Part shown: positions 19,101-28,780 of the stretch, in pieces
Layout: each line of letters begins with the position of its first letter
Position numbering within the stretch: the first letter of the stretch is position 1
IMG/VR virus record: IMGVR_UViG_3300025141_016386
Location: 1 to 64,000 of that record
Source: a virus
Direction: 5' to 3' (one strand)
Length of the DNA stretch: 64,000 nucleotides
Translations under genes and position numbers: made by a program
The notes under the pieces: generated by a model
Told to the model about the DNA's origin: nothing
The model's database searches: none
Seen by the model: only the letters and a program-made list of their open reading frames with translations

Positions 19101-20670
19101 CTCTCCAAGCTGCGATTGAGGCGCTAGTTTCTGGGATTGGCATTGATAGGGTTCTATTGTAATAATCCTGCGATGCGGGATATGATGCCTTTGGTGGGGC
19201 CCATCCAAAATGGGTTGTCGAAAAGACAGAACTAAGAGAGTGTTTCCTGTTGTAGATTGGAGATGCTATTAAATTCTGTTTGTTTGTGTTATTGGATCCG
19301 GCTGGACAGGGGCCTGTGTTTTTGAAGTCTAGATATGTTTGTAATACACCAACACTTTTGTCGATCGATAAAACTGGATATCCATCTCCTGTTGCGTAGA
19401 AAAATTGATCTCCGTAGTATGACGGGCCCCACTCCCACCCAACAGCGTTTACGGCGCGCGCAACCGAACAATTGCCGGGCATGGACTGATCCCAAGATGC
19501 GCTTCCTGGGCTATCGCCCGGGCCAGTGCCGGCGGCCCCTTCGGCTCCGGGAATTGGCGCCGAACAAGTGATGGCTCCGAGTCTATAATATCCAACCGGG
19601 CGCTGATCTAAATTGTAAAAAACAGGCAACTTTGTCATGTCGGGAGGACAACCACCATTATACATCAGGGCCGAGAGGTTTTCGTTGAACGAGTGCAGAG
19701 AATAATTGAAAATACTTAATTCAGAAATTTCCCCCTGAAACACATTATTAATAAAATAATTAGGATTTGCAATTTGAGATCCCGTTATGGTATTAAATTG
19801 GAGATCCGATCCTGCGTTATTACCTATCGCGCCAGTTGACGGGTTGATTTTTCCATAAATCGGGAGCGCGCTGGGTGGTGTAATACCCGAAGTGTTTCCG
19901 AGGGACGATAATTCCCCATTAATATAAATTTTAATTCTCTCGTCGACTTCCGATTCTATATCTGGAGTAGTGGCGTCATAACATACTAAGACGTGTGACC
20001 AATCATTTTGCGGGATTGTCACGCTTGAGGTTGCAAAATCAACCATATAGCCAGAGCTATAGGATAGAACGGTTTCTGATCCAACATAATAGTCGACAGC
20101 GCCGGAAAAGGGGGATCCGCCTGTCAGAAAAAACCTAACAGAACATGTGGCGGCGGTTAATCCAGCGGAAGATGTGGGGTGATCCGAAGATTGAAAAGAG
20201 ACTATGTTGTATGGTTTGCCGGAGAGGAGGCCGGCGAGCCCCGTATTTCTTCCTCGGGGATAAACCCAAGCAGAAATACTATATGCGTTCGGAGTACCCG
20301 CAGGTGCGGCGTTTCCAACAGCGTGTTCTGCAAATGTTCTCGGATTGGTTTTCCATCTGGGGTCTCCGCTGTTGTATCCCACCAAACGAGACCCAAACCT
20401 TAAGGGAATAGTGTCTGCGGCGCCGGGAGAGACTGCAAGTTCGACATTGTCGACACTACAGCTTAATCCCCACGAACTAGTAAAGAGTGAAGATCCAAAA
20501 CATTGAGAATAATTATTTTGTAATTCCCCAGCAGAACCCGAGATACCATATTTTGGTCCGGAAGTTTCGTTAACGTCTGCTGATGTATATATTGGCGCTG
20601 TTGTAAATTCTTCTACTGCGTCCAAAGCCCATGCGCTTTGTGATATATTATAGCCTTGCGAATTTGGCAT
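16135..20670 (-). CDS. giant tail protein with LamG/ConA-like domain
   Basis: The start is set at ATG 20668-20670 (MPNSQGYNIS), where GGAGATGATTG precedes it and TGATG couples it to the upstream stop; a TTG one codon earlier is less likely. About 1511 residues. Residues near 120-340 have the LamG/concanavalin-like pattern: SISAWVYPRG, then WSHVLVCYD, IKIYINGELSS, GEISELSIFNYSL and LMYNGGCP. The C-terminus is basic (GRPKSKRKKAGKRKK). A short Ala-rich stretch (RAAAAAAG) lies near residue 1300. LamG domains in tail proteins may bind glycans or serve as assembly modules. The function in adsorption is inferred. Confidence 0.75.
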   Translation of the reverse strand: MPNSQGYNISQSAWALDAVEEFTTAPIYTSADVNETSGPKYGISGSAGELQNNYSQCFGSSLFTSSWGLSCSVDNVELAVSPGAADTIPLRFGSRLVGYNSGDPRWKTNPRTFAEHAVGNAAPAGTPNAYSISAWVYPRGRNTGLAGLLSGKPYNIVSFQSSDHPTSSAGLTAATCSVRFFLTGGSPFSGAVDYYVGSETVLSYSSGYMVDFATSSVTIPQNDWSHVLVCYDATTPDIESEVDERIKIYINGELSSLGNTSGITPPSALPIYGKINPSTGAIGNNAGSDLQFNTITGSQIANPNYFINNVFQGEISELSIFNYSLHSFNENLSALMYNGGCPPDMTKLPVFYNLDQRPVGYYRLGAITCSAPIPGAEGAAGTGPGDSPGSASWDQSMPGNCSVARAVNAVGWEWGPSYYGDQFFYATGDGYPVLSIDKSVGVLQTYLDFKNTGPCPAGSNNTNKQNLIASPIYNRKHSLSSVFSTTHFGWAPPKASYPASQDYYNRTLSMPIPETSASIAAWRDQYPVSGPPGSNFPVYRTPLGAIQTCGGSAEWESDRLAGYLVNGTWVSSSQLPSYNTYQEYNQNMRLKNQDYSIVPEFIISDQIDFYLNKQKGNSLSPNPSQLKIKGTSTGSSRVPTDSSENGFYEIFSNSDFLRHFSVIKKDHEGFASPSTIAMKCKALMKFLPYDGFFPSERSLQIANQFSKSYGKFIEYSGLDKNLTKAKFRPFLTPFFRPGIVYNTIKSGIAVDFPIYTSSYQVINYKSFYQKLPRKDYYSDYYALGTNTDQSDEDYQGTSSWDLRIPFEAVIEPERYVAGVKFYDMEPHPSSAIDVQAKWSGQGDDLYKRMMHNYLAAIPEFFLPNGEFTSLKSKSESDFATVQSGTSYGMRVKLRRTMNKNRIWRTYAHDESVITYDVPQDPRVLFGQTENLRETFTMYSRPSAFGPPVAATSYLGFKNQLLGSGLIPNQMANIDYNTDLYPSDSLMGIDPSYTPPYYGRESWADIVYKASETGRVTLDEILSNVTVNLWGIDADPILNGITSSVTGTLYGDSRQQAIWSSNEISEVNDYNAPMRTSHANANAMKLDSSFNLLGKRGDRWVIEPKFETPHYNFNSETSIRPISSASNSLTIPTNGSESVPRGMWHQFGTLESDKGIYIEVDSIPNKWRKVRGYADPNRGFKTELLSGIDLSIYQNDNFKDLSKLVGFESSKKMGNTAKSLTVSEAVVAVPFIIKAGEKQFFQIPEDAIRRAIGDLNIISSDKSISQSSLAIKSAIRGLDDNKDLFDNKGDLRAAKVRAAAAAAGTTTANQLDRDEDTSDKVSDTIRDMVNKMKKFVFPPNMDFVQNLGKVTPFAMYIFEFDYTFTQDDLAYMWQNISPPNRSAKFINKEVEISHKLLANELMGTFGQESEDPIKDGLQWMVFKVKQKANNNYFSKISKESGPKTEQFPFSYNWPYDFFSLVEFVNIDTKIGFGQAPQSSGPAKEAAEASENPLKVGKGRPKSKRKKAGKRKK

Positions 20671-23600
20671 CAATCATCTCCGTTTCTGAATTTTTCTTCT
20701 CCCATAGATGAGCGCTCTGCTCGGGAAGAATTGTAATAGTTGTTATTATAATTAGTCCTTTCTCTATTCTCTGCGCTGAATTTATTTGCAGGTGAGGGAA
20801 AGGTGGGGGCCGTATATATCGCTTCTACAAAAACATCTACCGGAGAGGATTTATTTTCTAACCCTCCGTTTAGATAAGTTCCGGCGATCACACCATAGGC
20901 TGTATCTTTCTTCAGACAAGAGGCTTCGGAGGGGTCCTGAGTGGAAGACCCTGGAATCCAGGGTCTTTTAAAAGACCCTGGAGGCTGTTTTATTATTTCT
21001 TTTATTCCCACGGAGCAGCGCCTTAAGGCCGGATTAACAAAATCGTAAGCGTTAATTAGAGAAGCTGCTAGAGCAACAGCTTGAGTCGCCTGTTTCGACT
21101 TTATGCCAACAGTCCATACCAGCGGTGACGAAACTTTCTGAACGGCAGGCTCATAATAAAAGGTGGTATAAGTATTTTCTGCCACCACTGTCTTTGAAGA
21201 ATTTCCGGGACCTTTTAATGTCAGATATCTATCCTGAGTGCATCCAATAAAATTTCTTTTTCTCAAATATCTAGATATCTTATGTTGACCTGTTCTAGAT
21301 TGCTTCCAAGAAGGGTGTTGATACGGACCATTTCTGTGTAGGTTTAGTGCGTTTAGAACGTTACCAGGATTAATTGTTGCAAGACTTCGGTTTCGGAATT
21401 CATTACTTAATTGATAATTAAAATTATTGGCCTCTGATGCATCCAGAGCGCTCTCAATAAGTACACGAAGGGGGGCTTCGACACTGCCAAATGCAGAATA
21501 AATAGTCGCCTTAAATGCCGAAGTGTATCTTTCGGGTATTGGCTCGTAAATATAATTATTCATACCGACGAAGTCTATTTCCAGATTCAATTGAGAAGAG
21601 GAAACAAAGCTGGCTGGCTGCTGAAATGCATCCGTCAGCGATGGGACATAAAATTCTTTTGGCCAGTAGCCGAAGCCGGTGGGATTGATTGTCTGCACCG
21701 ACGCGGTGATCCAAGAATATCGCAAGTCGGTGGCTGGGATAGGCTTTTGGACGTAATAATTGTCATAAGAATATGAGGTTGTCGTGCCAGAGCCGCTTTT
21801 TATGAGCCTCATCCTGGAGTTTCTATTAATCTGGTAGAAGGATCCTGTGCCACTATAATTCGTGGCGTTCGCTGCCGAACCAGGGATCAAATTTTCTACA
21901 CCGCCATAATATCCAAATTGATTAACGTGGGGAGTCAGCATCCATTTTTTTAGTGGATCTCTGGTGGAGTTATTTCTCCAGTTTAGGTCGTTGTTTGGCG
22001 AAAATTCTGCCGCATATCTATCCAGGCCTGGGCCGCCGTTGCTATCCCCCATAGTATCTGGGCCGCCTGGAGCAGAAAATCTATTAACCATTACATGCTC
22101 TGTTCTGCCCCTCTGAATTCTCGGCTCATCGTACATGCCAGAGACGAAAATTGACGATGTTAAGTGTGTTGGATCTTGGGCGTCTAGAAGGCTCCATGGA
22201 CCATTTCGTGTCCAAGCTCTATTATTCGCGGTTCTACCGCCGGCTGCTTGAACGATTTCATAATCTTTTTTGTAATTTCCGATCTTCGAATGAAGGGTTC
22301 CAGAAACAAAGCCCGTGGGCGCGCCATTGGCCTGTTTAATGTTTCGAATATTTACCGGGCGTTTTGCGACGAGGTCACGATAAAGGGTGGCCCTGGGGCT
22401 GCTTACTGGCTGGCTGGCCAACTTTACAACGCCAGTTGCAGTTTTGATCTGCCATGCTTCTGGCCGGTTATCTTTGTTATCAGAAGCATCTTCGTTTAAA
22501 TCAATATGTCTGGATTGGAGGCCTCCTACAAATTTTTCAGTGAAAGGGCCCTGAAGTGGCACTCCGATTGTGGCGCCATATGAATCGTTATGATTATTCG
22601 TTATTTCCGCGTTGCAACCAAGCGAGGAGACAATATCTCCAGAATATGAATTGACATGAGAGGCGCTATAAATACTAAATGGTACAAACCGGTTGCCTTT
22701 TCCTGATCGATAATCATACGGATTGGCCGAATTACTCATTCCGGCTTCGTCGGTATAAACTCCAAAATTTAATTTTCTTTTTTTGGTTGAATCCAAATCT
22801 ATGCAAGTATTTTGCTCAACATTTCCGGAAGTTATATAAATTCCCTTTGGGCCAGCTGCGGTGTCTACCCAGGGTATAGTATTTTTAGCATAGTTAACAA
22901 TTTTATTTTGGGAGAAATTTGCGCCCCCAACATTGATGTCTTGCTGTTTTATGCTGAATTTGTATGGGGTGCTGTAGCTTCTGTTTAGGACTCGCAAACT
23001 TGCATTTAAATATGATTCTCTGTTTGAATCAACAGCTGGGTTTCCAGAAGAAATTATGCCAGATCTCTCGGCGCGTTGGTTCCACCAAAAACATTTCTCG
23101 TCTTGATTATCCGAGAGGGGGTGGTGGCCGGTTTCCCAATTATATAAAAGCTCATTGATCGCATTGAGCCCAGATACCAAATCTGGAGTTTTCATATCTA
23201 TTGTTGGGAATTTTGTCCAATATTTATTTCTCTCCAAAACATGGCTTTCTACGGTAGTTCTCATATTATCAGAAAATCTAGCCGAAGCCGGTATTAGTTG
23301 ATTTAAGAAATTTGACAAGGAATTGTCTATCCATTTATAAAATTCTATATACCTATCTAAATCTGGTTCATTTTGAACTCTTTCAAAAAACAACTGACGT
23401 AATTTGGATAATTGCTTATATTCTTGCCTATACCTATTTACTGGATCTCCAACAATGGTATTAAAATCCACTATTGACGCGAAGACATTCAAGATTTCTT
23501 CTGAAATGTTCTGGTACATGCTTTTTTCAATCGAAAAGAAGTATTCTTCTGGGCGAGTTGTCAGCTTGAAAATATTATCATTTTCATCAATATTTACCAT

Positions 23601-26573
23601 ATCTGAGCTTTGAATATTTTCTGGAAGTGTTTGTTTTCCTGTGTAAATAAATTTAGTATCTAAGACTTTACTGCTGGCTTTTGGAAAGAAATTGCCCCTA
23701 CCTGGGTGTCTCATGCCAACAACGTTGCCTAACCATCCGTATTGAGCCCTTTTGGATACCGAACCAGAAGATAAATCCGGAACATTAAATTTTCCCAGCA
23801 GGTTAGAGCCGGTCAAAGTGTCGAAAGACCAATTGAGGGCCAGTGTTTCCATTTCTGGAACGATTACACCTGTAAGGCTTGTCTGATATAAATATGTGCT
23901 TTTTCCGGGGCTAAGTACTCCATAATTTTCTGGATCTCTGGCGTGTGTTTTGATCACCTCGTTGTCTAGATGAGACGTCCAGTATCTCACAGATCCGAGC
24001 TTGATGTCTGTTTTGTGAACTGTGGAGCCTGTAAAGTTTGTATGGAGTGCACCTGCATATACTCTTTTGGGCTTCCAAAGCCACGAAGATCGTATATCCC
24101 AGAAGCCGAGGAATGGAATTTCCTCTCTTATTATAAATTCGTTCGCCGTCACACCTGCGTCATTGTTTGCGCCGTATAATTCCATAAAATAATGAGGAGG
24201 AGTTGAGCCAGTAATTAAATCTGATCCATGTTCTTCGGGATAAAATCTTACTGCGAAGTTCCATTTATTATTGTCGTATACGTCATAAAATACAGAACTC
24301 GTATAAATTCCAAGCTGGGTTTCGAAGGCAAACCTTACATTTGAGGATTCTGGCTCATCGCGTAGCGCATAGACGTTTACATAAGCATCTTCGGTGGGCC
24401 AAGTAAAGTCGCCAGGGGTCGTTTCATCGGCCGTATGGAATCCGAAAAGAGATGAGGTTGTAAACGGGGTAGAAAAAAAGTCTTCGTGTCGGTGAGTTAA
24501 TTTTTTTGGAAATACAACTTCAGCTTCTAGGGTAAAAGAAGTATATTTTTCTTGAGAATCAGAAGCTACCCATGCTGAGCCTCCGGAGGCACTTATAAAT
24601 GATTGGCTGTCCGGACCTAAGCCGATACCATGTTGATAAATTGTGCCATCAAAGTGTCGCGGATTATTAAAATCTATATATTTTTTTCGGGTTGTTCCTA
24701 CCTCAAAATTATCTCGGTACCGATAAGTTGTATTATCTCCATACAGATTTATTTTAATCAAGTCTGTATCTATTCCATAACACCTCATCAAGTTTCGGAA
24801 AGATTTCATATTTCCCTTGGACTTATAAATGTACGCTAGGTTGTTATAAATGTTTTTATAAATTAGATTTTTTATGTCTGTTAATTCGTGGTCAAATTTT
24901 TTATTTTCATTTCTGTTCGCAATTTGTTCTAAAATCGTGGCATCTACAAAAATTTCAGAAGTGGATAAACCTGCGGAGTCTAGCAATTTGTGGGCAAAAG
25001 GAAATGGCTTCGCCTCCTCGCCAGGGTAAAAGATATCTTTAATTTTTGGATAATTTTCAATCTGAAGATATAAAGTGTCGAAATAACTTGATAGAATTTG
25101 ACTTAATTTTAATAATTCTTGGCCCGATTCGTCATCCTCCTCGACTATCCATGATGGAAGGGTATAATAGAAGGAAGAATTATTTTTTAAATCATGTGAA
25201 GATCCAGAAAATTCCAAAGCTGTTCGGCAATCTTTGACCTCCGGGTGGAATGGATAAATAATAGGATCCCTAAACTCGCGGGGCTTCCCAAGGAATAGAT
25301 CAATGGCAGAGGCCGTAGATCTGGCGGCTTGTGTATACCCAACCCACCTACCATTAGAAATTCTACCAGAATAATCAAGAGCGACAGAGTCGGTTGACGC
25401 AATCCCCGTGATTCCCTCGTTGAATTTTAGATAAACACCGAGATCCGTATTCGCGATGTCGTTGTTGGTGCCTCCCCCGTATTGTGTGAACCAATATCTG
25501 CCAATTTCTTCTGATGTTCTTGCTGTCTTCCAATAACGGAATTCATCAAGAGAGGCCGAAAGCTTTGCGGCGCCCTCTGGAATTCCTGCCACGCTTGGAC
25601 CGTATGAGGCCGAATTTGACCACGGACGCATGGCGCCGACATTAGCGATTAAAGATCCAGTCACATTTCCAAATGTTGCCCCGAGTTCGACGCGGGTGGA
25701 TTTGAGCTGGCCGTCTAAATAGCCGCGTGAGAGGGTATCGCTCCCTGAATTTTGGAAAGAAAGTGCCACATGGTGCCAGTTGCCGTCGATTAAGTCTCCG
25801 GTTGTTATTTCCGGATATGAAAATCCTCGCTGGGTTGTACCGGAAATTATGGTCACCGCTAGCGGATCATCGGAGACTGCTGTCTTTGTCGCGTCCAAGA
25901 CCACATAGAGAGATCCGGAAGTATTTGTGCCGGTTTCATCATTTGTTATGTGAAAAATGGTTTCATAGAGTGAATCGGCGGCCGGAATAAGCGCGGCTTT
26001 TTTAATCCAAGTTTCAATTGTAACACCCTGATTAAAATCAAATTTTAAATTTGATTCTCTATTTTTGTCCGGGTCATAAAAGTTAGAATTTTCAAAAGTA
26101 TTTAAAAGCTCTTTCCCGATCATTCCTCCGGAAGCTGTATGTGGGCCTCCAATAACCTGAATATATTCTATGATACTCGGCAAGCCAACGGATCCGACAG
26201 TCGAAGCTACCGTCCCCCAGCCATTCGGGGAAATTATAGCATAACCAGTTGTTCTTGGATAAACATTGTCGAAAATGTATAAATCTAGGTATGTAGAGTT
26301 ATTTAAATATTCTGTTCGCTCCCTCAAAGAGCCATCATACGGGTATTGATTGGCAATCCTATCAAAAGAATCACTATAATATTTTACAGCAGACCCAAAC
26401 TTGGCGAAATTCGAAGGATCGGCATAGTTCTTTTGCGGAATAAATCTATTCTTTTCAGCAACTCTTTGTAAAATATTGCCCGAAGATTCTACAGACTTTC
26501 CCAAATCTTCCATATTGGTGGAAGATACTATAGATTGTGGGATATTTTTATCAAAAAGTTTTCTTATGCTCAT
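20670..26573 (-). CDS. giant tail protein with two LamG-like regions
   Basis: The start is set at ATG 26571-26573 (MSIRKLFDKN), which overlaps the upstream stop as ATGA. About 1967 residues, the second largest gene here. LamG-like regions lie near residues 180-385 (VTIETWIKK, WHHVALSFQ, GYLDGQLKS, ASLDEFRYW) and near 690-900 (FTLEAEVVFP, KWNFAVRFYP, GSVRYWTS). The N-terminal 100 residues (RKLFDK, RFIPQKNYADPSNFAKFGSA, YPYDGS) resemble conserved openings of structural proteins in large aquatic phages. The coding DNA contains a perfect 24-bp palindrome near its 3' end. Likely part of the fibre or baseplate periphery. Confidence 0.75.
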   Translation of the reverse strand: MSIRKLFDKNIPQSIVSSTNMEDLGKSVESSGNILQRVAEKNRFIPQKNYADPSNFAKFGSAVKYYSDSFDRIANQYPYDGSLRERTEYLNNSTYLDLYIFDNVYPRTTGYAIISPNGWGTVASTVGSVGLPSIIEYIQVIGGPHTASGGMIGKELLNTFENSNFYDPDKNRESNLKFDFNQGVTIETWIKKAALIPAADSLYETIFHITNDETGTNTSGSLYVVLDATKTAVSDDPLAVTIISGTTQRGFSYPEITTGDLIDGNWHHVALSFQNSGSDTLSRGYLDGQLKSTRVELGATFGNVTGSLIANVGAMRPWSNSASYGPSVAGIPEGAAKLSASLDEFRYWKTARTSEEIGRYWFTQYGGGTNNDIANTDLGVYLKFNEGITGIASTDSVALDYSGRISNGRWVGYTQAARSTASAIDLFLGKPREFRDPIIYPFHPEVKDCRTALEFSGSSHDLKNNSSFYYTLPSWIVEEDDESGQELLKLSQILSSYFDTLYLQIENYPKIKDIFYPGEEAKPFPFAHKLLDSAGLSTSEIFVDATILEQIANRNENKKFDHELTDIKNLIYKNIYNNLAYIYKSKGNMKSFRNLMRCYGIDTDLIKINLYGDNTTYRYRDNFEVGTTRKKYIDFNNPRHFDGTIYQHGIGLGPDSQSFISASGGSAWVASDSQEKYTSFTLEAEVVFPKKLTHRHEDFFSTPFTTSSLFGFHTADETTPGDFTWPTEDAYVNVYALRDEPESSNVRFAFETQLGIYTSSVFYDVYDNNKWNFAVRFYPEEHGSDLITGSTPPHYFMELYGANNDAGVTANEFIIREEIPFLGFWDIRSSWLWKPKRVYAGALHTNFTGSTVHKTDIKLGSVRYWTSHLDNEVIKTHARDPENYGVLSPGKSTYLYQTSLTGVIVPEMETLALNWSFDTLTGSNLLGKFNVPDLSSGSVSKRAQYGWLGNVVGMRHPGRGNFFPKASSKVLDTKFIYTGKQTLPENIQSSDMVNIDENDNIFKLTTRPEEYFFSIEKSMYQNISEEILNVFASIVDFNTIVGDPVNRYRQEYKQLSKLRQLFFERVQNEPDLDRYIEFYKWIDNSLSNFLNQLIPASARFSDNMRTTVESHVLERNKYWTKFPTIDMKTPDLVSGLNAINELLYNWETGHHPLSDNQDEKCFWWNQRAERSGIISSGNPAVDSNRESYLNASLRVLNRSYSTPYKFSIKQQDINVGGANFSQNKIVNYAKNTIPWVDTAAGPKGIYITSGNVEQNTCIDLDSTKKRKLNFGVYTDEAGMSNSANPYDYRSGKGNRFVPFSIYSASHVNSYSGDIVSSLGCNAEITNNHNDSYGATIGVPLQGPFTEKFVGGLQSRHIDLNEDASDNKDNRPEAWQIKTATGVVKLASQPVSSPRATLYRDLVAKRPVNIRNIKQANGAPTGFVSGTLHSKIGNYKKDYEIVQAAGGRTANNRAWTRNGPWSLLDAQDPTHLTSSIFVSGMYDEPRIQRGRTEHVMVNRFSAPGGPDTMGDSNGGPGLDRYAAEFSPNNDLNWRNNSTRDPLKKWMLTPHVNQFGYYGGVENLIPGSAANATNYSGTGSFYQINRNSRMRLIKSGSGTTTSYSYDNYYVQKPIPATDLRYSWITASVQTINPTGFGYWPKEFYVPSLTDAFQQPASFVSSSQLNLEIDFVGMNNYIYEPIPERYTSAFKATIYSAFGSVEAPLRVLIESALDASEANNFNYQLSNEFRNRSLATINPGNVLNALNLHRNGPYQHPSWKQSRTGQHKISRYLRKRNFIGCTQDRYLTLKGPGNSSKTVVAENTYTTFYYEPAVQKVSSPLVWTVGIKSKQATQAVALAASLINAYDFVNPALRRCSVGIKEIIKQPPGSFKRPWIPGSSTQDPSEASCLKKDTAYGVIAGTYLNGGLENKSSPVDVFVEAIYTAPTFPSPANKFSAENRERTNYNNNYYNSSRAERSSMGEEKFRNGDD
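20958..20981. repeat. perfect 24-bp palindrome inside a coding sequence
   Basis: The two 12-bp halves (CCAGGGTCTTTT and its complement) meet at 20969/20970 without a loop. A further 10-bp copy of one arm (AAGACCCTGG) lies 3 nt away at 20945-20954, so alternative hairpins can form. It lies in the last 100 codons of the 1967-residue gene and encodes SFKRPWIPGSST. Confidence 0.95.
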
Positions 26574-28780
26574 ACTTTTTCTACTCTGAATTTCCACTCA
26601 TAAGGTTGTTCGACATAGCTATTAACTGTTTCATCAAAATACGCGACCTTAATTCCATATGAATATCCAGATTCTAAAAAATCCATTTTTAAGTCAAAAT
26701 AATTTCCGCTTACGTCATAAGACATTTCTGTCCCACTATTACTTCCCGTACTAAACGGCATAACAATTAAATCATCTATTATTCTATGGATCTGGTAAGA
26801 TGCGCTTTCGATTATCTGTGTGTCTATTTCCTTATTTGCTACTGTATAAATAGTTGGGCTCCAATCTTTTTCTCGAACATAAAATCTAAGGCGCGCCGTT
26901 TCATAATTTGAGTAAGCGGGGCGTAGATTTGTCAAATTTGTGACTAAATTTGGATAAGGATTATAGGTGCTGGCTGCAAACTGTTTGACATTAAATTTAC
27001 CAACATGATAAAGATCCATAAAAGTTGTATTGTACCACCTGTCGTAAACTACGCTAGCTGAGGTGTCTAAGGCGAATGACGCTGTATAGATTCCCTTTGA
27101 AAAATAGCCGGCTGTGACGGTCGCTCCCAATTGGTCGCCGGCGCTTGCACTTGTATAAAGTTTGACTCGCAAATCCCCCGCTCCAATTTCTGGAATATTT
27201 ACCAGGCGCCCATTGATTACGTTATAGAGATAGAGAGTCTGCATATTGTAGGGGCCCGGGACAAGAGAACTACTAGCGTAAAAACTCCCCCTGTCATCCT
27301 TTATTGAAGAATCCCACACTGCTTCGATTGATGGGCGTTTAAAGAAGAATTCCGATCCTCGGCCGAAGAATTTCTTTGTGTAATATGTTTCTTTTACTCC
27401 GGCGGTATTAATTAATTGGCCATCTGACTCTCGACCCACAGTTCCGTTTTGGGCGGTGCACGCACCAGTTACGATGGACATGCCTCCCGAACCGGTGGCA
27501 TAAAGATTCGCGGTACCAACCCTGTCATAAATACTTATTTCTGTTGGGGGAGTTCCAAGATTAATTTCATCTCTAGGATCATCGCCGTGAACCCACCAAT
27601 TTGAGAGATTTTCATAAATAGAAAGCTCTTTAATTGGGGCCGGACATGCGCCGTTATAAAGCTCAGTTATTTCTCCGGGACTTAAAATTTTATCAAAAGA
27701 TGCTACATCATCGATATATCCACTAAAATTAAAGGAAGCTCCCGATTTTGAGCCCCCAATGGCAAACATATCGACATCATCTAATGCAGAACCTGCGCCC
27801 TGTGTGACCGTTGCGGAAGCGGAGATTGAGTTTATATAAATTGAGGGAATATCTGCTGAGTCTTGTGTGTCCGTCACTGTTATGTGGGTCCAGGTATTTA
27901 GAGGAAGGGGATCATCAGTTGTTATTGTGGTGGTCCCTAGGGAGTACATCTTTCTATAAACAACTGCTGAGCCGGCCGGATTTATTTGTAAAACCCTCCT
28001 GAAACTTGTTGCCGCACTTCTTTGCCAAAAAAGCACATATCTCGTGCCCGTGTTGTTAGATTGCTTAATCCAGGCGGATATTGTAGAAGGTTTTTGCAGA
28101 TCGGTATCTGATGTTCCTGAAAGGAACGCGGCGCCGTCAAATTGTACAGCTTCTCTTGGGTAATATTCTGCGAAATAAGCTTCCTGGCTTGAAGTTAGGT
28201 GAACTCCAACGCCGTAATTTGTAATTGTTCCCGCAATCCAATCTTCTACGAGCGGAGTAATGTCCATCCTTAGATCTTCATTTCCAATGGGGAAAGTCTG
28301 AGAATATATTGGGGATGATAAATAATCTCCGCCCATTCTTGTCCAGGGGGCGCCCTCCGAAGCAGTCGTCCAGCTGGATCCTGGGCTGGATCCCGGGCTG
28401 GATCCTAAGACGTCCTTATATCCTTCCATATCCAATCCTGTGCCTTCTTGCCAGGATTGAGAAATTGGGGCCACTACAAAGGTTGCCGATCGGGGAGTTG
28501 TTTGATTGTGCCTAGCATTATACATATTTAAATAAAAATTAATTTTTCCAGGGCCGGGAATTATTCCCGATGCTCGATCTTCCACGATTTTACTGACCGG
28601 AAATTCTATCAAGACTCTCTCTAGCTCTGTGGAGCCCGAACTAGCCTGGCCGTATATTGAAAACACCTCAAGGACGTCGGAGGCTCCCATATTTGCATTT
28701 GTGCCGCGCGTTTGCAAGTTGGGCCTAAAGGCACTCGTTATTGTATTGTCTTTGTTTGCGAAATATTTCTTTATTGCCAT
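26570..28780 (-). CDS. tail protein with DNRLRE-like and LamG domains
   Basis: A 736-residue protein. Residues about 10-205 have the pattern of DNRLRE/CBM96-like beta modules (GASDVLEVFSIYG, ERVLIEFPVSKI, INFYLNMYNA, SQSWQEGTG, LVEDWIAG). Residues 212-395 are LamG-like (STISAWIKQ, TWTHITVTDT, SIYINSISAS, YIDDVASFDKILS, ELYNGACP). The C-terminal part ends in a beta sandwich-like region (FRVEKV). Three GSSP-type codon blocks repeat near residues 126-136. It follows the gp6-like baseplate gene and precedes two larger LamG proteins, so it may begin the peripheral baseplate or fibre assembly. Confidence 0.75.
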   Translation of the reverse strand: MAIKKYFANKDNTITSAFRPNLQTRGTNANMGASDVLEVFSIYGQASSGSTELERVLIEFPVSKIVEDRASGIIPGPGKINFYLNMYNARHNQTTPRSATFVVAPISQSWQEGTGLDMEGYKDVLGSSPGSSPGSSWTTASEGAPWTRMGGDYLSSPIYSQTFPIGNEDLRMDITPLVEDWIAGTITNYGVGVHLTSSQEAYFAEYYPREAVQFDGAAFLSGTSDTDLQKPSTISAWIKQSNNTGTRYVLFWQRSAATSFRRVLQINPAGSAVVYRKMYSLGTTTITTDDPLPLNTWTHITVTDTQDSADIPSIYINSISASATVTQGAGSALDDVDMFAIGGSKSGASFNFSGYIDDVASFDKILSPGEITELYNGACPAPIKELSIYENLSNWWVHGDDPRDEINLGTPPTEISIYDRVGTANLYATGSGGMSIVTGACTAQNGTVGRESDGQLINTAGVKETYYTKKFFGRGSEFFFKRPSIEAVWDSSIKDDRGSFYASSSLVPGPYNMQTLYLYNVINGRLVNIPEIGAGDLRVKLYTSASAGDQLGATVTAGYFSKGIYTASFALDTSASVVYDRWYNTTFMDLYHVGKFNVKQFAASTYNPYPNLVTNLTNLRPAYSNYETARLRFYVREKDWSPTIYTVANKEIDTQIIESASYQIHRIIDDLIVMPFSTGSNSGTEMSYDVSGNYFDLKMDFLESGYSYGIKVAYFDETVNSYVEQPYEWKFRVEKV

